Origin: Jaapia argillacea MUCL 33604
Taxonomy: Eukaryota > Basidiomycota > Agaricomycetes > Jaapiales > Jaapiaceae
Length of the DNA: 64,000 nt
Assembly (NCBI GenBank): GCA_000697665.1
Contig: KL197715.1
Span: 1,002,923-1,066,922 of the forward strand
Reading direction: 5' to 3'
Positions 11,086-24,335 of the stretch are shown piece after piece. The notes under the pieces were generated by a model. It was not told the origin of the DNA, ran no database searches, and saw only the letters and a list, made by a program, of their open reading frames with translations. Position 1 is the stretch's first letter; the number at the start of each line of letters is the position of its first letter. The translations under genes and the position numbers were made by a program.

Positions 11086-12575
11086 GATGGTTGGGGTGAC
11101 TGTGTTGGTCTACTTGGCTATTCCTGGGTATCGTTTTATACTCCCAGGACGCCAGTGAGGATCGCCCTGGTCCTCCGGTTGATTCGGAAAGCGCAGTACT
11201 GTAGGTTTCTCCGACGGAGTCATCGTCAATCATGACATTTGCAGACAGACCTGCGCAGACCGAATTGGTCGTAAGGGGCGTCGATTGTGGCGGGGCATCT
11301 AGAGGGAAAGGAGGATTTACCTTGCGATTAGTCACTGAAATGACAAGTTCACCGGCAGCTATCGGACTTACCTATCCACCGCAGGATACCGTCCTTTGCT
11401 TGAGGTCGTCGCGTAGGCCGTAACAGATAGATAGATAGAGTGTTAGTCTAACAATACAGTAGGGAACAGGACGTTGGGCTTGTCGTCAGTTGCTCCTGGC
11501 AGTATGGAGGAGCTGCAAATTCAAACTCCGATGCATTCATCCATTCGAATCTGTTCCTGCCTCTTTTGGTATCCTCCCACCATTGGAATTATGGCCTTTG
11601 TACCTGAAGGTTATTGTGGCGAAGCAAATGGCTCCGAAATAGTGACTTTGACCTGGCGAATAGTCCTCAGATGTTTACAAAGTCATGGGTGCTGTGCAAG
11701 CTATGTCCCTCTAAGCCCGATGTGGCCTTCTGGATTCCTCAAAGCTCATCTGAGACTGCGGAAGTTGCACCGGAAGTCCGATACGAAAGATCTCGCGTGA
11801 TTGAAGCTTCATGCGCCCGGGATGCTGCCATCCTTCGCCTCAAGTATGCGTAAGTTCCCAACCACCAAACGTCGACTGTGATAGATCACCTGTTTGAGAA
11901 GTTGAGGGCGAGAAAGAGAACAGAGATGAAGCCCATTGCCGAAAGCGGACTTTGAACGATGACACAGTATCTCTTCGAAATTTCATGGCGAGGAAAAGAG
12001 TATACGGCGAGGTCGACGAGGTCGAGAGATTACACATGATACAAGAGCTCACGATAGGTGGATTCAGATGTAGTGATAGGACACCTTGTTGAGATGCTTG
12101 AGCAGTTGCCAGTGGGACACAGAAGAAGGCATATATACTTAAGCTATGAAGATACGCGCGACCACGTTCGGCGCGTCTATGTCAACAGGCTAAGTTTGAG
12201 GTGGAACAGTAGCAGGTTGGTGTGCCTTTGGACTGTCTGCAGAGCAGTTATGGGCGTGCAAAAGGCATACAACCGATCTCGACATCGGACGTCGGACTCG
12301 TGAGGGGAAAAAGTAAGGTATTGCTTGAGTATCATATGCCCTCGGTGACAATGGTTCGTGACGCTCGGTGTGACAAACGACTTGTACCATACGTTCCTGT
12401 GTTCTTCGACTTGCACATTTACATTGTCTCGTTCATTCCTCAGAGAAACGCGTGGAATACAACCATCCGCGAAACCACTGGCAATCCTGATCGTAACAAC
12501 TGAAATCCCCTCCGGCGCAGCACAAACCCCAGACCCGAGTGCCACCTGCTTATTCGGCGGACTGCCAGGAACTTC
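11086..12575. other. Intergenic, about 1.5 kb
   Basis: No supported gene. Contains a short (GATA)n-like run near 11425-11440 and scattered frames on both strands, the largest being 108 aa at 11474-11800 and a minus frame of 166 aa at 12177-12677, without recognisable motifs. The right edge meets the left arm of the inverted duplication. Confidence 0.5.
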
Positions 12576-12700
12576 TTCAAGGTCAGCTACTATTGTCCTG
12601 TAGCCACACATTGTCTCCCTAGCGAAAACCAATCGGAAGCCGCATACTGATGACCGTTCTTCCCGATTCTGCAGCATTCACCTCTGTGTTGGCTTTGTGA

Positions 12701-12830
12701 CGCGATCACGTGACCAGTTCATCGTTCGCAATTTCATTTGTGGCCCGCGTTGCTTGTGCTTTGATACACGGTGGACTGTGGCCTTGCGAGTCATCTTTGA
12801 AGGCCAAAGCGACGAACATATATAAAGGCT
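12701..12830 (+). promoter_or_regulatory. FunK1 copy 1 promoter with TCACGTGA palindrome and TATA box
   Basis: CACGTG at 12707-12712 inside TCACGTGA. Then AATTTCATTTGTGGCCCG, and TATATAAAGGCT at about 12819-12830, 40-50 bp before the ATG at 12871. The same ordered elements precede the other two FunK1 genes. CACGTG is the classical E-box for fungal bHLH factors (general knowledge), but the actual binder is unknown. Confidence 0.6.
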
Positions 12831-12870
12831 ATCATCTTTCATCAATCTTCCTGTGAGCCCTTTTCCCACA

Positions 12871-15457
12871 ATGCCTTGCTTCGATACCCCGATTAAACAT
12901 AGGCTTTCCTCCTATGCGACTAATAAGCTTCCAGCACCTCACCGAAAGGAACAGCTAGCTCGCGAGATGCGTTTGCATTTTGTCCCGGTGACCGTGGAAG
13001 CATTCCTGGCGGAATGGTTCCCCCCACCCGCAGGTGTCAGCGATGAGTCCATCCCTGACTTCCAAGGTGCCTTCAAAACTATGGTCGCAAATGTTGCCGA
13101 AGAGCAGATGTATAAAGCATTCGTAGGCCCGACCTTTATCGTACTGAATGACCCCACCTAACCATTTCTCAGATCAAGTGCGTTGAGGCGCGAGGCCTTT
13201 GTCCAAATCTCACACTCCGCGAAACACCTCACCGTGCTGAGAGCTCCGATCCGAAAGGAATCAAGGTTGATCTCTGCATATTCGAAGAGAACCACGTGTA
13301 TGGCGCCGGGAAGGAGAATACACAAGACTGGGGGAATCAGGTCATGCATGGCGAGTTCAAGAACTTGAAGGGTGCCACAGGTGGAGACCCATTCGACGAC
13401 ACTCGCTCGACTCCCCCCCTCAACGACGATGATCCATTCTTCGAAAGTGCCGCGATATCTCGACGGGACGCGCGTGGTCAGATAGTATCTTATGCCGCCG
13501 AACTTGCGCTCCGTCAGCACCGGGTGTTCTTCTTCACGTTCATGATACTGGGTTTCGAGGCACGTTTGATCCGATGGGATAGAGCCGGAACCATCGTCAC
13601 CAATCGATTCAACTATCAAACCCGTCCCGAGCTCGCCATCTTCCTGTGGCGCTTTTCCCAATCACCTCTTAAACGAGGATACGACCCCACGGCCACTCGA
13701 ATCCCCTTTGACAATCCTCTGGTCAAAGAAGCTATCAGGAACCAGCTCGATGAACGCAAAGATTACGTCCGAAAGATGTTCGAAAACGACGTTAGAGAAG
13801 GATGGCCACTTTACCGGCTTACGGTCGGGCGTCCCGGCACTCCCTCCGTTACTTCCGGTGTCCTTGGCCAAGGCACTCTGTCAACCACAATCGACGGACA
13901 GGGCCCGTCCACTACGACGGTCAAGCAATTTATCGTTGGCAGGCCGCATTTCAGAGACGGGGGCATCGTCGGACGGGCGACTCGGGGATATGTAGCCCTG
14001 GATGTTGAAACGAAAGAGTTCGTGTGGTTGAAGGACGTTTGGCGTATTGACGGCTTGCACAAGGAGGGCGATGTCATCCAAGAGATGAACGACGCAAACA
14101 TCCCTCATGTTCCGACTCTCATCTGTCACGGTGATGTGGAGAATCAAGTGACAGTCACCAATACCCGCTGGCCCGACTCGGACGAGGACACGCCGAATCC
14201 AACGCCGAATCCAATGAGGAGATTTACTCACTACCGTCTTGTCGTCAAGGAAGTCGGACGGCCTCTCGCCGAATTTGAGAATGGGAGAGAACTTGTAGGA
14301 ATTCTCAGCGATTGTTTACATGGTCAGTTTCTTTCAAATGCCCGTAGCCGGCCATTTTTCTCATTGATTTTCAGCCCATCAGGACGTATACGAAAAGCTC
14401 TCAATTCTTCATCGTGACGTCAGCGATGGGAATATTTTGATCGTCCCAGGCTCTGGCCGCGACGAAGGGGAAATGTTTGCCAACCGAGGCATGTTGAATG
14501 ATTGGGATCTTTGCAAGAAGATCTCAAAAGGGGAGGAGGGGGCGGGATCGGTCCTTGCGAGAGCACTTGACCGTACGGTGGGTATACCATATTACGCTCA
14601 TATTTCATCGCCACTTATGAACGTCGGTATAGGGAACTTGGGCTTTTATGTCCGCCGCTCTCCTCCGGGACGGTAAGAAGCCCGCCGTGCTCCAAGATGA
14701 CCTTGAATCGTTCTTCCACGTCCTCCTCTTCAATGCCGTGAAGTTTTTGAAGAACAGTTGCCAAGACATCCCCGGGTTTATCACCGACTTCTTCGAGTCT
14801 TATACGTTGACGAAGGATCGGTGCCTGGGGGGAAGAGGCAAGTATGATGCCTTCGAGCACAACAAACTTCAATACCCAGTGGACGAGCCCCCTTGGACTT
14901 TTGACTCTCACCCCTTGAAGTCTCTCACTACCACGATACTGTCCTGGTTTCACAACCATTACAAAGTTCAGGAAGCCCGGAAAGAAGCTCTACTTGCAAA
15001 GCAATCCGACAATTCTCTGCAACCCAATGCGGTGGCGCAACCATTTTTCATTCTCCCGGAGGAGGAAGTTGAAGCCGACGAAATCAATGCGATAACACTG
15101 GCTTTCGCTGAAAAACGAGCCGTATTCGTGGCATCTCATCATCATGTCAGGGCCGCGTTCGTGAAATGTCGTGGGATGGAAGGGTGGAGCGATGAGAAGG
15201 TTGCCGATCAGAGCGTTACCAAAACAACCAAGTATGGACGGGGTGTCAAGCGAGGTAGCCAATACACCATCGGGGATGGCTCACCTACTAGCAAGTTGTC
15301 CAAAACGAGCCAGTCCGTGTTCTCGTCGAGACCGCCAGCAGCTGTGCGAGAAGAAGAAGAGGAAGAAGGAGGAGGGGGAGAACGTGAATGTGAACGAGAA
15401 GAACGAGAACGAGAACGAGAAAGAGCGCGAGAAGAAGAAGAAGACGAAGACGAATAG
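12871..15457 (+). CDS. FunK1-type fungal protein kinase, copy 1 (809 aa)
   Basis: A fungal-specific kinase-like protein of the FunK1 family, expanded in multicellular basidiomycetes. Four exons (12871-13122, 13173-14322, 14375-14577, 14633-15457) sum to 810 codons. Kinase elements are a weak glycine loop VGRATRGYVAL, a putative ATP-site Lys in FVWLKDVWR, the alpha-C-like EGDVIQEMN, the catalytic loop HRDVSDGN across the third exon, a DFG replacement LNDWDLCKK, and GTWAFMS, followed by the family's DDLESFFHVLLF block. The C-terminus is a highly charged run of Glu and Arg-Glu repeats (about the last 40 residues), probably disordered. Intron 1 uses GTAGGC, where copy 2 has GTAAGC. Substrates unknown. 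Confidence 0.88.
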
Positions 15458-15861
15458 GACTGCGGAACAGTATTTCTCTATGCTATCTAATTGTTGTCGT
15501 TATCGTTTGCTGCATATTGTCGCTCTCACTCTTGTATCTAACCTGGCCTTGCAATGTCCTATTAATTTTCCATATGACCTTCACCATGATTTGCTCTTAC
15601 ATGTTTGTATACCTGGCCGCCGGAACGCGGGTCCTGAAAGCTACATAAGAATGGATATTACTACAACGGAACGAGCCAAAATATCAGCTACAACGATCGA
15701 CATAAATACGACCAAGGTAAGGCACGAGACGCCACAGCGAACTTTCCGAGCGTAAATCATCCTTCATGGATGGAGACTTCATCCATCAACACGTTCTGAC
15801 CATCTCTTCGACTTCACTCCCCTCAAACCCACCAATCTCGCTCAAAGTCTGAAAGAACAAA

Positions 15862-16525
15862 TCAAAGGCCTGCTGTAGGCCGAGTCGGTCCAAACCCAAA
15901 GTATAATCCTCTCCGTCGGTATCTAAGGCTGATAGCCATTCTTCCATCGTCTGGGCGCCCGTTATCAGGAGGGACCGAAGGCGTACGTTCGGTTTGGCTC
16001 ATTGTCGGAGTCGGAGGCGTTAGGTTAGGGTTGATTTCAGGGCTTGACGAGGGAGCACCGGGAGAGGGGGGTGTCGAATCTGGTGTGTTCTCCGAGATTC
16101 CAACCTTGGCCGCGAATGACAGCGAGTCATCCACGGTCCAACTCATCCACAACTCGCAACACAGGGGCAAGTGAGACGACGTCAGGTGGTTATCCTGCGA
16201 AACAGGTCAACACGCCTCCTGTGAGCCAGAATAACAGGGTGCTTCGGAATGAGTTTGAAATACGAGTGAGGGACGAAGGAGAGGAGGGTGAGCGGCTGTC
16301 GGGTATGATGGGAGGGAGGCTGCTCGACTTTCGAATAGTCGCCATCAATGGGTAACTTCGACACGGAAGATAAGGAGGGAAAAAGTACCGTCGCTTGAAT
16401 GTATAGGTAATATCGGGAAGTCGTTCGTCGAGGTCATCGGCCAGGAGGTGTTCTTGAGCCGGGATAGCGCAGGACGCATGTGAGACTCCCCTGGTTTACT
16501 CGAGTGGTCAATCCCGACGGTTTCG
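15862..16525 (-). pseudogene. Decayed copy of the FunK1-neighbour gene
   Basis: Collinear with the intact gene at 29698-30520. Shared blocks include DELDRGW-like, NPNLTPPTPTMSQTERT and the C-terminal LSEIGGFEG-type coding region, plus the intron region. This copy is not open. The ATG region has no counterpart, an in-frame TGA falls where the intact copy reads through GGATATCCACCCGTG (here GGATAACCACCTGAC), and several short indels shift frame, one of them inside TERTRLRS. It lies convergent to FunK1 copy 1, exactly as the intact gene does to copy 2. Confidence 0.75.
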
Positions 16526-17508
16526 AGATCGGAGGCCGGATTTCGTGATGGGGAGTGCGAATAGGATTATGTGCTGAGGGGGTATGTTGACCTTTGGGAG
16601 CAGAAACACAGGATCGACATAAAAAAAAATTCAGCTTTGGCATCTTGATTACCTGGCGGTCGATGGAGGCGACCAGCCACCGCCATCGAAGTCCGAGTTT
16701 TGGTCATAGTTGAACATTATAATCCACTGTAAGTGTGCCGGAAAAGTGTCGATCCTGGGGCGGGTGATAAACCTCCAGGTGAACTCCCTTGGCAACGCAT
16801 CCTGTTCAATTTGTGGAATAAGCTGTCTGTAGCTCCTACATACCACAAAGACGGGAAGTTGTCTTACGCGGGCTACAGGAGCCAACAAAGCCATCCGGTT
16901 TGGACCTTGGGGCGTTTGCCAGCTGCTTGCAAAGAGATGAGTGACCAAACTCTTGGTCTAAATCCTTTTCCCAGGTTGTACAAACCCCGTCAAAGGAGAC
17001 GGTCGCCGGGAGGAAGAACAGCACCCTCTCCACTGGTACGAGAGTGGCTGTAGATTTGAGGATCGCCTAGGTTGACGTTCGATGCATTGGGATCAATCAC
17101 GACGATCTCTCTCGAATAATTTTGCTTCAGGTGAGGCAGAGCGGAATTGGGCAGACAGTCAGATGTGAATGTGGTGTCGGTGGAGATGTGGCCGTTGGTG
17201 TCGTGTATGGACGGGATGTGCAGAAAGCCCCGGCGCAAGGCTTGAAATGTTGCGTTTCTTTTCCCCCTCTGTCTCAATGGCAATGGCTCTCTACATTTTT
17301 ATCGACTCTATGCCTCCGTCCCCACCTCTATACATAGCTGTTACGATCATTATCATTGTTTTCCTTTTACCGATATGTGCGAAAAGTTATCATGCACAAA
17401 CCCTCCTGGGCATCGGAGTTTAAAATGTCACCGAAATCATTGGCGCAGCCCACTGCGACTTGATATCATCGAACTCACTGTCATCCGCGTTTCTACCTCT
17501 CTAACATT
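16526..17508. other. Upstream region of the intersectin-like gene
   Basis: Between the duplication edge and the scaffold gene. Minus-strand frames of 65-99 aa at 16649-17283 could be remnants of a gene but show no family motif and no convincing splice chain. A TC-rich tract near 17230-17340 is promoter-like. Confidence 0.4.
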
Positions 17509-20500
17509 ATGTCGCAGTGGGGACAAGCCCCTGCGGGCTACCAGTACCCGATGCAAACCGGCTTTCCCGGTGCCAACCCCCAGTTACAGCAGGGCTTTCA
17601 GGGCGGTGGGCTTGGACCTCAACCCACCGGCTTTCCAGGTCAACAGCAGCAGAGACCAGGATTTCTGCAGTCACAGCCAACGGGTTTTCCTGGAGTGTCA
17701 GGTTTTGGCCAAGTACAACCACAGCCAACTGGATTCGGAGGGTTTCAGCAACGACAACAAATCCCACCTGTTCCGCCCATGCCATCACAATTCCAGCAGC
17801 AACCCAACCAATCAAGTTCATTCCTAGGCCAACCCCAACAGCAGCAGCAGCCACGCATGCTTAGCCCGTCTATATCCAGCTTACAAACCCAACCTACTGG
17901 GTTCGCTGGCGGGGGCGGGTTTTCGGGTTTGGGAAGGGGAGGTGGCTATCAATCTTCGCCTGCTCCACTCGTTCCTCAGGTTACTGGATATGCCGATCCT
18001 AGGCTGCAGATGATGCAGAGCACCTTCATGCCTGCCAACCTCTCAGCACCTTATGGTGCGGGCGGTGCACCGCAGCTTGCGCAGCAGCAATACGGGGGAG
18101 GCTCGTTACAGCAGTCGTTCCAGCAACTTAACGAGGAGGTCAGAGGCACGGCAGCTCCCAAGGTTCCATGGACCCTTTCGAAAGCCGAGAAGAAGAACTA
18201 TGACCAGATCTTCCGCGCTTGGGATGCTCAGGGTACGGGGTTCATTGACGGTGGAACGGCGAGGAATGTATTTAGTCAGAGTGGTTTGGACAATAATGAC
18301 CTTGCTAGGATCTGGTAAGTTGCGGCTTCTTCCCTCTTTGTACTCGAGATGACGATTTCACATCTTACAGGACACTTGCGGATGCTGATAATCGGGGAAA
18401 ACTGAACTTGCAAGAGTTTTACGTTGCAATGGGTCTCATTTACCGTCGTACGTTCGACTTTGTCTCACTTGCGGATCTATTCGCTCAAAGCTGAACCAGG
18501 ACTCAATGGCAATGATATTCCCGATGAGCTACCAGCCGAACTTGTCCCCCCATCTCATCGTGATCTGGACAGTTCCGTTAACTTCTTGAAGGACGTTCTC
18601 AAGAATGAAACCAGTCGAGCTCGATCTCCTGGAGCCCTCGATGCACCCATTTCTCGACTAAAGGAGCGCTCATTCCAGGGTGGGGCTTCGGCTGGAGCTG
18701 GAGGTCGACAAGATGCGACCGTGTATCGACACCAAGACACCGATGTTGGCGGAGTCTACCAGCCACGTTCACGTCACCTCGATCGAAGCACTGTCCGAGT
18801 TGGTAACGAGAGCCCAGCAGATGATCTCACGGACTTGAAGCGACAATTGGATAATACGGCCAAGATGTTAGACCAAGCTACAGAAGACGACGCATCTCGT
18901 TCCGCAGAGGATGAAGCTTTGGAGCGTGAAATGTCCGACCTCAGGTACAGGGTTAAGAGGGTACGCGAAGATTTGGATTATGTTTCGAGAGGACCTAGGA
19001 CCTCTGGGAAGGAGGAAGAGAGGAGGAGATTGGAAAGAGAGTTGTTGAACTTGATGCATGAGCGTGTGCCCGAGGTTGAGAGGAAGATTAAGGCTCGAGA
19101 GGAGAGACGAGAACGGGAGAAGAGGGACTGGGCGCGGGAACGAGATCGGCGAAATGACAGGTTAGCAAGGTTCGAGGATAAGGATGAAAACCGTTATTCT
19201 CCTTCGAGGAGATACGATGATGATGATGGTGACTCGGGTTACTCGAGGGGTGGTTATGAGAAAGACCATCGGGAGAGCGAGTGGAAGAGAGACCGCGACT
19301 ATGAGCGAGATCGGCCGTATCGACGAGATCGTGACTATGATCAGGAAAGAGAGAACAGAGACAGGGATTATGACCGACCTCGAAGTCCGCCCGTTCCTGC
19401 TCGCTCGCCCGCTCCTCCTCCCCCAGCTGCTCCTCCCAGCAGTATCGCCAAGCCTCCACCCCCGCCGCCTGCTCCAACCGCCTCTCCTGCTCCCAACACA
19501 AAGGACATGACGCCCGAGGAACGTAGAGCATACATGAAAGCAGAAGCTCAGAGGCGTATTCAAGCCCGGATGGCGGCTCTCGGTGTCACAGCACCATCAT
19601 CTACGTCCAAGACCTTGGATACCAGCGTTGAGGATCGGTTAGCTCAAGAGAAGAAAGAAGCAGAGGAGAAAGCGCAGGAGGCTGAGCGTTTAGCTGAGGA
19701 GAGGGAAAGGCTTCGTAAAGAACGTTTGGAGAGTGAGCGAGCACTGAAATCTCCCCAGCCTACTCCTACCACACCAACTCCGACAGCTTCGGCTCCAGCT
19801 CCGACCCCGACGCAAGTGCCACAACCTAGGAAACCAGCAGCGCCGCCCGCCCCTAAGAGAGCTCCAGCACCCCCACCTCCTCGAAAGGCGCCAGCTACTC
19901 GGCCGGCCGTCGTCACACGTTCTCCCGCGCCTCCTGCAGCACCACCAGCCATTGCAGTGACCTCACCCCCGCCCCCGCCACCTGCTCCTCCGGTCGCTCC
20001 TCCAGCACCTCGTGTTGATCCGGAGGAACAGAGGCTCAAGGAAAGAGAAGAGGCCCTACGGAAGCAGCGTGAAGCACGTCTTGAACGTATCAAGCAGTTG
20101 GAAAGGGAAGAGGAAGAAGCTCGTCTTGCTGAAGAACAATATCAGTCACGGAGGCAGGCATTCGTGAACGCCAGGAATACGCCTTCACCTGCTCCTCCAG
20201 TTTCACCTCCCGCTGCTGTTGCTGCCCCTCCTCCGCCAGAGCCAGAGGAGGAACAATTTGAGCCTGCCCCTTTCACTGCACCGCCGCCGCCACCACCTCC
20301 ACCACCTCCTGCCCCACCTGCGCCTGTTAGCAGTCCTCCCGCTGTCAGCTCCGAGAAATCGAAGACCAATCCATTCAGTCGCCTTATGAAGGAAGGCGCG
20401 TCGGCTTCGCCATCTCCTCCAGTATCAACGGGTAACGGGAGCACCAATCCCTTCTTCAGAAGTCAAACTGCCCCACCCCCTTCTGCTCCGTTTGCCCCGC

Positions 20501-23500
20501 CCCCGAAGAGTACGACTCCAGTCCCCGTGAAGTCGTCCTACAATACGGCACCAGACGACGACGACGATTGGGACGAAATTGAGGAGAAGGATGTTGACGA
20601 GAGTAGTGATGATGAGCTGAGCTCATCTCGAGACACTCGTAGCAAACTGGCCCAACAGCTATTTGGAAGTATTTTGCCCGCCCGACCCCAGTCTGCCGGA
20701 CCTACCGCTGGCGGACCGTCATCCAAACCCGCCACTCCCGTCTCAGCTGCTTCTCCTCCGCCACCTCCTCCGCCACCAGCTGCTCCTCCTGCTCCATTTT
20801 CTCAAGGTTCCTCGATTCCCCCTCCTCCCTCCGCTCCCCCCCCTCCATTTGCAGCACCAGTTGCTGTGGCTGCTGGAGGGGATGGTCGCAATGCACTCCT
20901 AAGCGCAATCCAAGGTGGTGCTCGACTTCGAAAGGCGGTAACGAACGACCGCAGTTCTGCACCAGTGTCTGGAAAGGTGCTGGGTGACACAGCCCCTCCC
21001 CCTCATATCAATGCTGCGCCAAGACCTCTGTCACCACCTTCTGTCTCTCCCCCGCCACCCGCTTCAGAACCTGTACCTCCAGCTCTCAATGTTCCATCCA
21101 TGAGCTCCCAATCCAGCAATAGACAGTCTGTTGATTGGTATGCTGGACTTGCGGCCGATCAAGAGGCTGTTTACCATGATCAGCTGCCCCCCATGGCCGA
21201 AGAGGATGAGGCCGAGCCGCCGACAGCCTCCCCTGTCCCTGATATCCAAGTCTCAGAGCATGGTGTAGAACCTGTTGATATCATGGATGACGTTGACAAA
21301 AGCGTCGGTGAGTCATATACCACGTGAAAACCTGTTTGGGATCCTGACCCTACGACCTCTAGAGTATCGTGTTCGCAGTTTGTATCCGTACGAGGGCCAG
21401 CGACATGAAGACTTGAGTGAGTGTCACTTTTTTCCACGCTTCCGGACCAGATAATTGACGAAATTCAGGCTTCGGGGAGAATCTTGTGCTCACTGCATAC
21501 CCTTCGAAGAGCGGAAGTGAGTGGTGGTACGGGTCACTCGTTCAAGACGGAAGGTCTGGTTTTTTCCCCAAGACCTACGTTGAGAAGATCGAAAACGGTG
21601 AGGAGGCCCTGGTCCTCTTATTACTGAACACCGTCTGACATTTATGACAGTCGTCAAAGCCACGGCCCTATATGCTTATACGGGAGGTAATGCCGATGAG
21701 CTCCCATTCGCCGAAGGTGACGAGCTCGTAGTGGTTGACAGGAGTGATGATGTCTGGTGGAAGGTTGAGCAGGGAGGCATGGTGTTCATAGCTCCTGCTG
21801 GCTATTTGCAAGTCGAGGGTTAGTCATACCACCATTTCCTTGAGTCTTTCTGTTCTCATATTCAGGTTCTGGCCCAGGCTAAAATTACTTTTTCTTTTCA
21901 TGTATGCTTGAATAAATTGAAACCTTACCATTGCAATGAATGCGTAGATTCTTCACTCATCCACGAAAGTGCGATTCTCCGTTCCTCGGTACATATCGAC
22001 CAAGGCGGCGAAGCTACTGACCGAGTTGCCACACCTCATGAACATGATTCTGACAGTGACTCTGATACCTCTTCTGCATATCTGTCTTTCGAAGATTCTG
22101 ACTCCGAGGATGACGACGTCCAATCAGAGGCAAAGCGGAAAGCAGAACGGGAAGCCAGAGAAATAGAGAGACAGCGTGTGTTGCAAGCCGCTGGCCTCGT
22201 TTTGAAATCAGATTCTGTACCTCCGGCTCGTCCTCGAATCCGACGACGGCCACCACCTGCGGTTCCAAACCGAAGCTCGGTGATCTCTGACTCGTCTGAC
22301 AAGCATCTCCCTTCCCTCCCATCCCCTGATGCAAATGATAATGTCATTCGGTTGGACGATGCCTATGAGCGTTACGAAGCGTTCAAGCAGGGCCATGTGA
22401 ACCGACTCTCTGTCGCTTCCTTCGAGACGATACCATCATCTCCAACCTCGCCAACAATGTCGATCGACCGTGCCAGCTCACGTGAAGGCGAAGGGACAAG
22501 AACAATCTCAAACTTATTGCACTTCCTGGGACGTAAAGCACCGAGCAATGACGGCGAGCGTCGAATGCCAGTCATCTCTGGTCCTATTTCAGGCCCAATC
22601 TCGGTGTCCATCTCGGCGCCCATTTCCGACCCTGCGAGTGGTCGACCAAGTAGTCCCTTACAACGAGAAAATAGTCCAAATTTTGGATCGGTGAGTACCT
22701 TACCGTATCGGTTTCCGCTTGTAGGCGTTAATGCAGTATGATGGTAGTCATGGTCGAGCCTGGTCGACAAGGCGGTATTGGAAGATATGCCTGCCGCGGA
22801 GCGACGCCGGCAGGAGGTTCGTTATCAAATCGTTAAGAACGTTGTTGTTTGCTGATTGTGCCATAGGCTACGTTTGAGCTCATCGCTACCGAAGCAGCAT
22901 ATGTTCGAGACCTACAATTGATTGTTGGGGTAAGTTACCGTCCACCGATTTCCTATCTTGCGCTCACGGAGCCTCCGGCGTGTTTTCCATCAGGTCTTCT
23001 ATTCTAGCATGCTTTCTCTCCTCGATCAGAAGGCCATCACAGTGATATTTGCGAACGTCGAAGACATTCTTTTGACAAATACTGTGAGCTGTTTCTTCTG
23101 CTGTGCATCACTGGTTCTGATTTTTGAGTCGCAGACGTTCCTTAGCTCTTTGGAGGAGAGACAGAGGGAGTGTCGTCTATACGTTGATAAGATCGGTGAC
23201 CTATTGGAAAAGAATATGTCGAATATGCAGGTGTACATGGTGCGACCTGGATCTGCCCCTCATCCTCGAGTCGTCTCAGCAATATGTGCAGGACTACTGC
23301 GTCAATCAAGGGGCCGCCATTCAGGTCTTACAATCATTAAGGACGTCGAATCCAGAGCTGGCTGCCCTCTTACTGGTTCGTTCTTTTCTTACCTCTGATG
23401 ACCGCCCTGTTTGACGTCTGCCTTTGTAGAACTTGCGTGATGATCCAAGCGTTCGCAATCTCGACCTCTCCAGTTATCTCCTCGCTCCGAGTAAGCATAT

Positions 23501-24335
23501 CTGATTCGCAGAGAATCATGCTCTCTCATCTGTGTTTACAGTGCAAAGAATCACTCGTTATCCGTTACTGATAAAACAGGTCAAGTCGGCTTCGTTCATC
23601 TTCTACACCTTTTCTCATTCTTTCCAGATTCTTCATTACACCGAAGCCGAAGATGAGCGCAAACAAATCGAACAAGCCCTTCACAAAGCCGAACGGGTCT
23701 TGGCTAATATCAACGAAAGTATCCGCGACCAAGAAGGTCGAGAGAGACTACAATCCCTCTCCCGAGATTTATGGATTGGCTCAGCGTGAGACAAACTCGC
23801 CTCCTGTTCTTCCTGTTCGCTGCTGATTAATTTCATTTTGATATTCTCGTAGCCGTCTTGATTTGACAGCACCAACACGCTATATGGGGCCTCGGAGGCT
23901 CTTGAAGGAGGGCACACTCATGAAAGCCAAGAGCGGGCGGAAACTGCGCGGGTTCTTGTGTAGCGACATTCTGGTGCTGACTGACGAGGGTGCGAAAACG
24001 CTATATCGCATGGTAATACTCCCTGTTACTACCCCCCGCTATACCACTCTGACCTCGTCGTTGGCAGCCCGTCCCGCTCGCCGAGGCTCAGGTCAGGGAA
24101 ACTCCAGGAGGGAGGGGTGAGCAGGTTCTCATTACATTTTATACTTCATCATAATCTCTTCGTAGATGATCTCACCTTCCAAATCTCACTGGCCTTTCCT
24201 CGAGGAGGCGATGTTATCAACCTTCGAGCGCCTTCTGTCCGCGAATGCCAAGCATGGGTGAAGACGATTGAATCGGTCAGTAGGAAGTGCAGAGAAACGG
24301 AGAGAAAAGCGATGAATGGAGCTTCATCGTGGTAG
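17509..24335 (+). CDS. Intersectin/Pan1-like endocytic scaffold with RhoGEF (Cin1 type)
   Basis: A multidomain scaffold linking endocytosis, actin assembly and Rho-family GTPase activation, with the layout of Cryptococcus Cin1 and animal long intersectin. My 18-exon model (17509-18314, 18371-18447, 18500-21307, 21363-21416, then short exons to 24335) sums to 1944 codons with no frame conflict. Order by residue: QPTGF-type repeats (1-150); one EH domain at about 220-320 with the EF loop DADNRGKLNLQEF; coiled coil and charged region; QRRIQARMAALG helix; long Pro-rich segments; a WH2 motif NALLSAIQGGARLRK near 1090; SH3-1 (1231-1290, ending GFFPKTYVEKI); SH3-2 (1292-1347, ALYAYTGGNADELPF); a DH domain (about 1620-1815, with TEAAYVRDLQLIVG and MQRITRYPLLIKQ); and PH (about 1825-1935). 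Only one EH domain is visible. Stop TAG 24333-24335. Confidence 0.88.

Larger units (their letters stand above)
12575..16525. repeat. Left arm of ~4 kb inverted segmental duplication
   Basis: The reverse complement of about 29735-33715. The arm contains the promoter and whole of FunK1 copy 1 and the convergent neighbour as a pseudogene. The outer end is marked by matching sequence around TAGCCACACATTGTCT (12601 on), which pairs with the complement near 33675. The inner end is marked by AAACCGTCGGGATTGACCACTCGAG on the minus strand near 16500-16525. Both coding sequence and intergenic DNA are shared, so this is a DNA-level duplication rather than retroposition (introns are kept in both). Confidence 0.85.

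Noticed and set aside
12177-12677. A 166-aa minus-strand frame upstream of FunK1 copy 1
   Set aside because: No motif, it overlaps the duplicated promoter, and it is not conserved in the other arm.
16649-17283. A possible small gene on the minus strand upstream of the intersectin-like gene
   Set aside because: Three overlapping short frames without splice logic, a conserved motif or a paralogue in the right arm.
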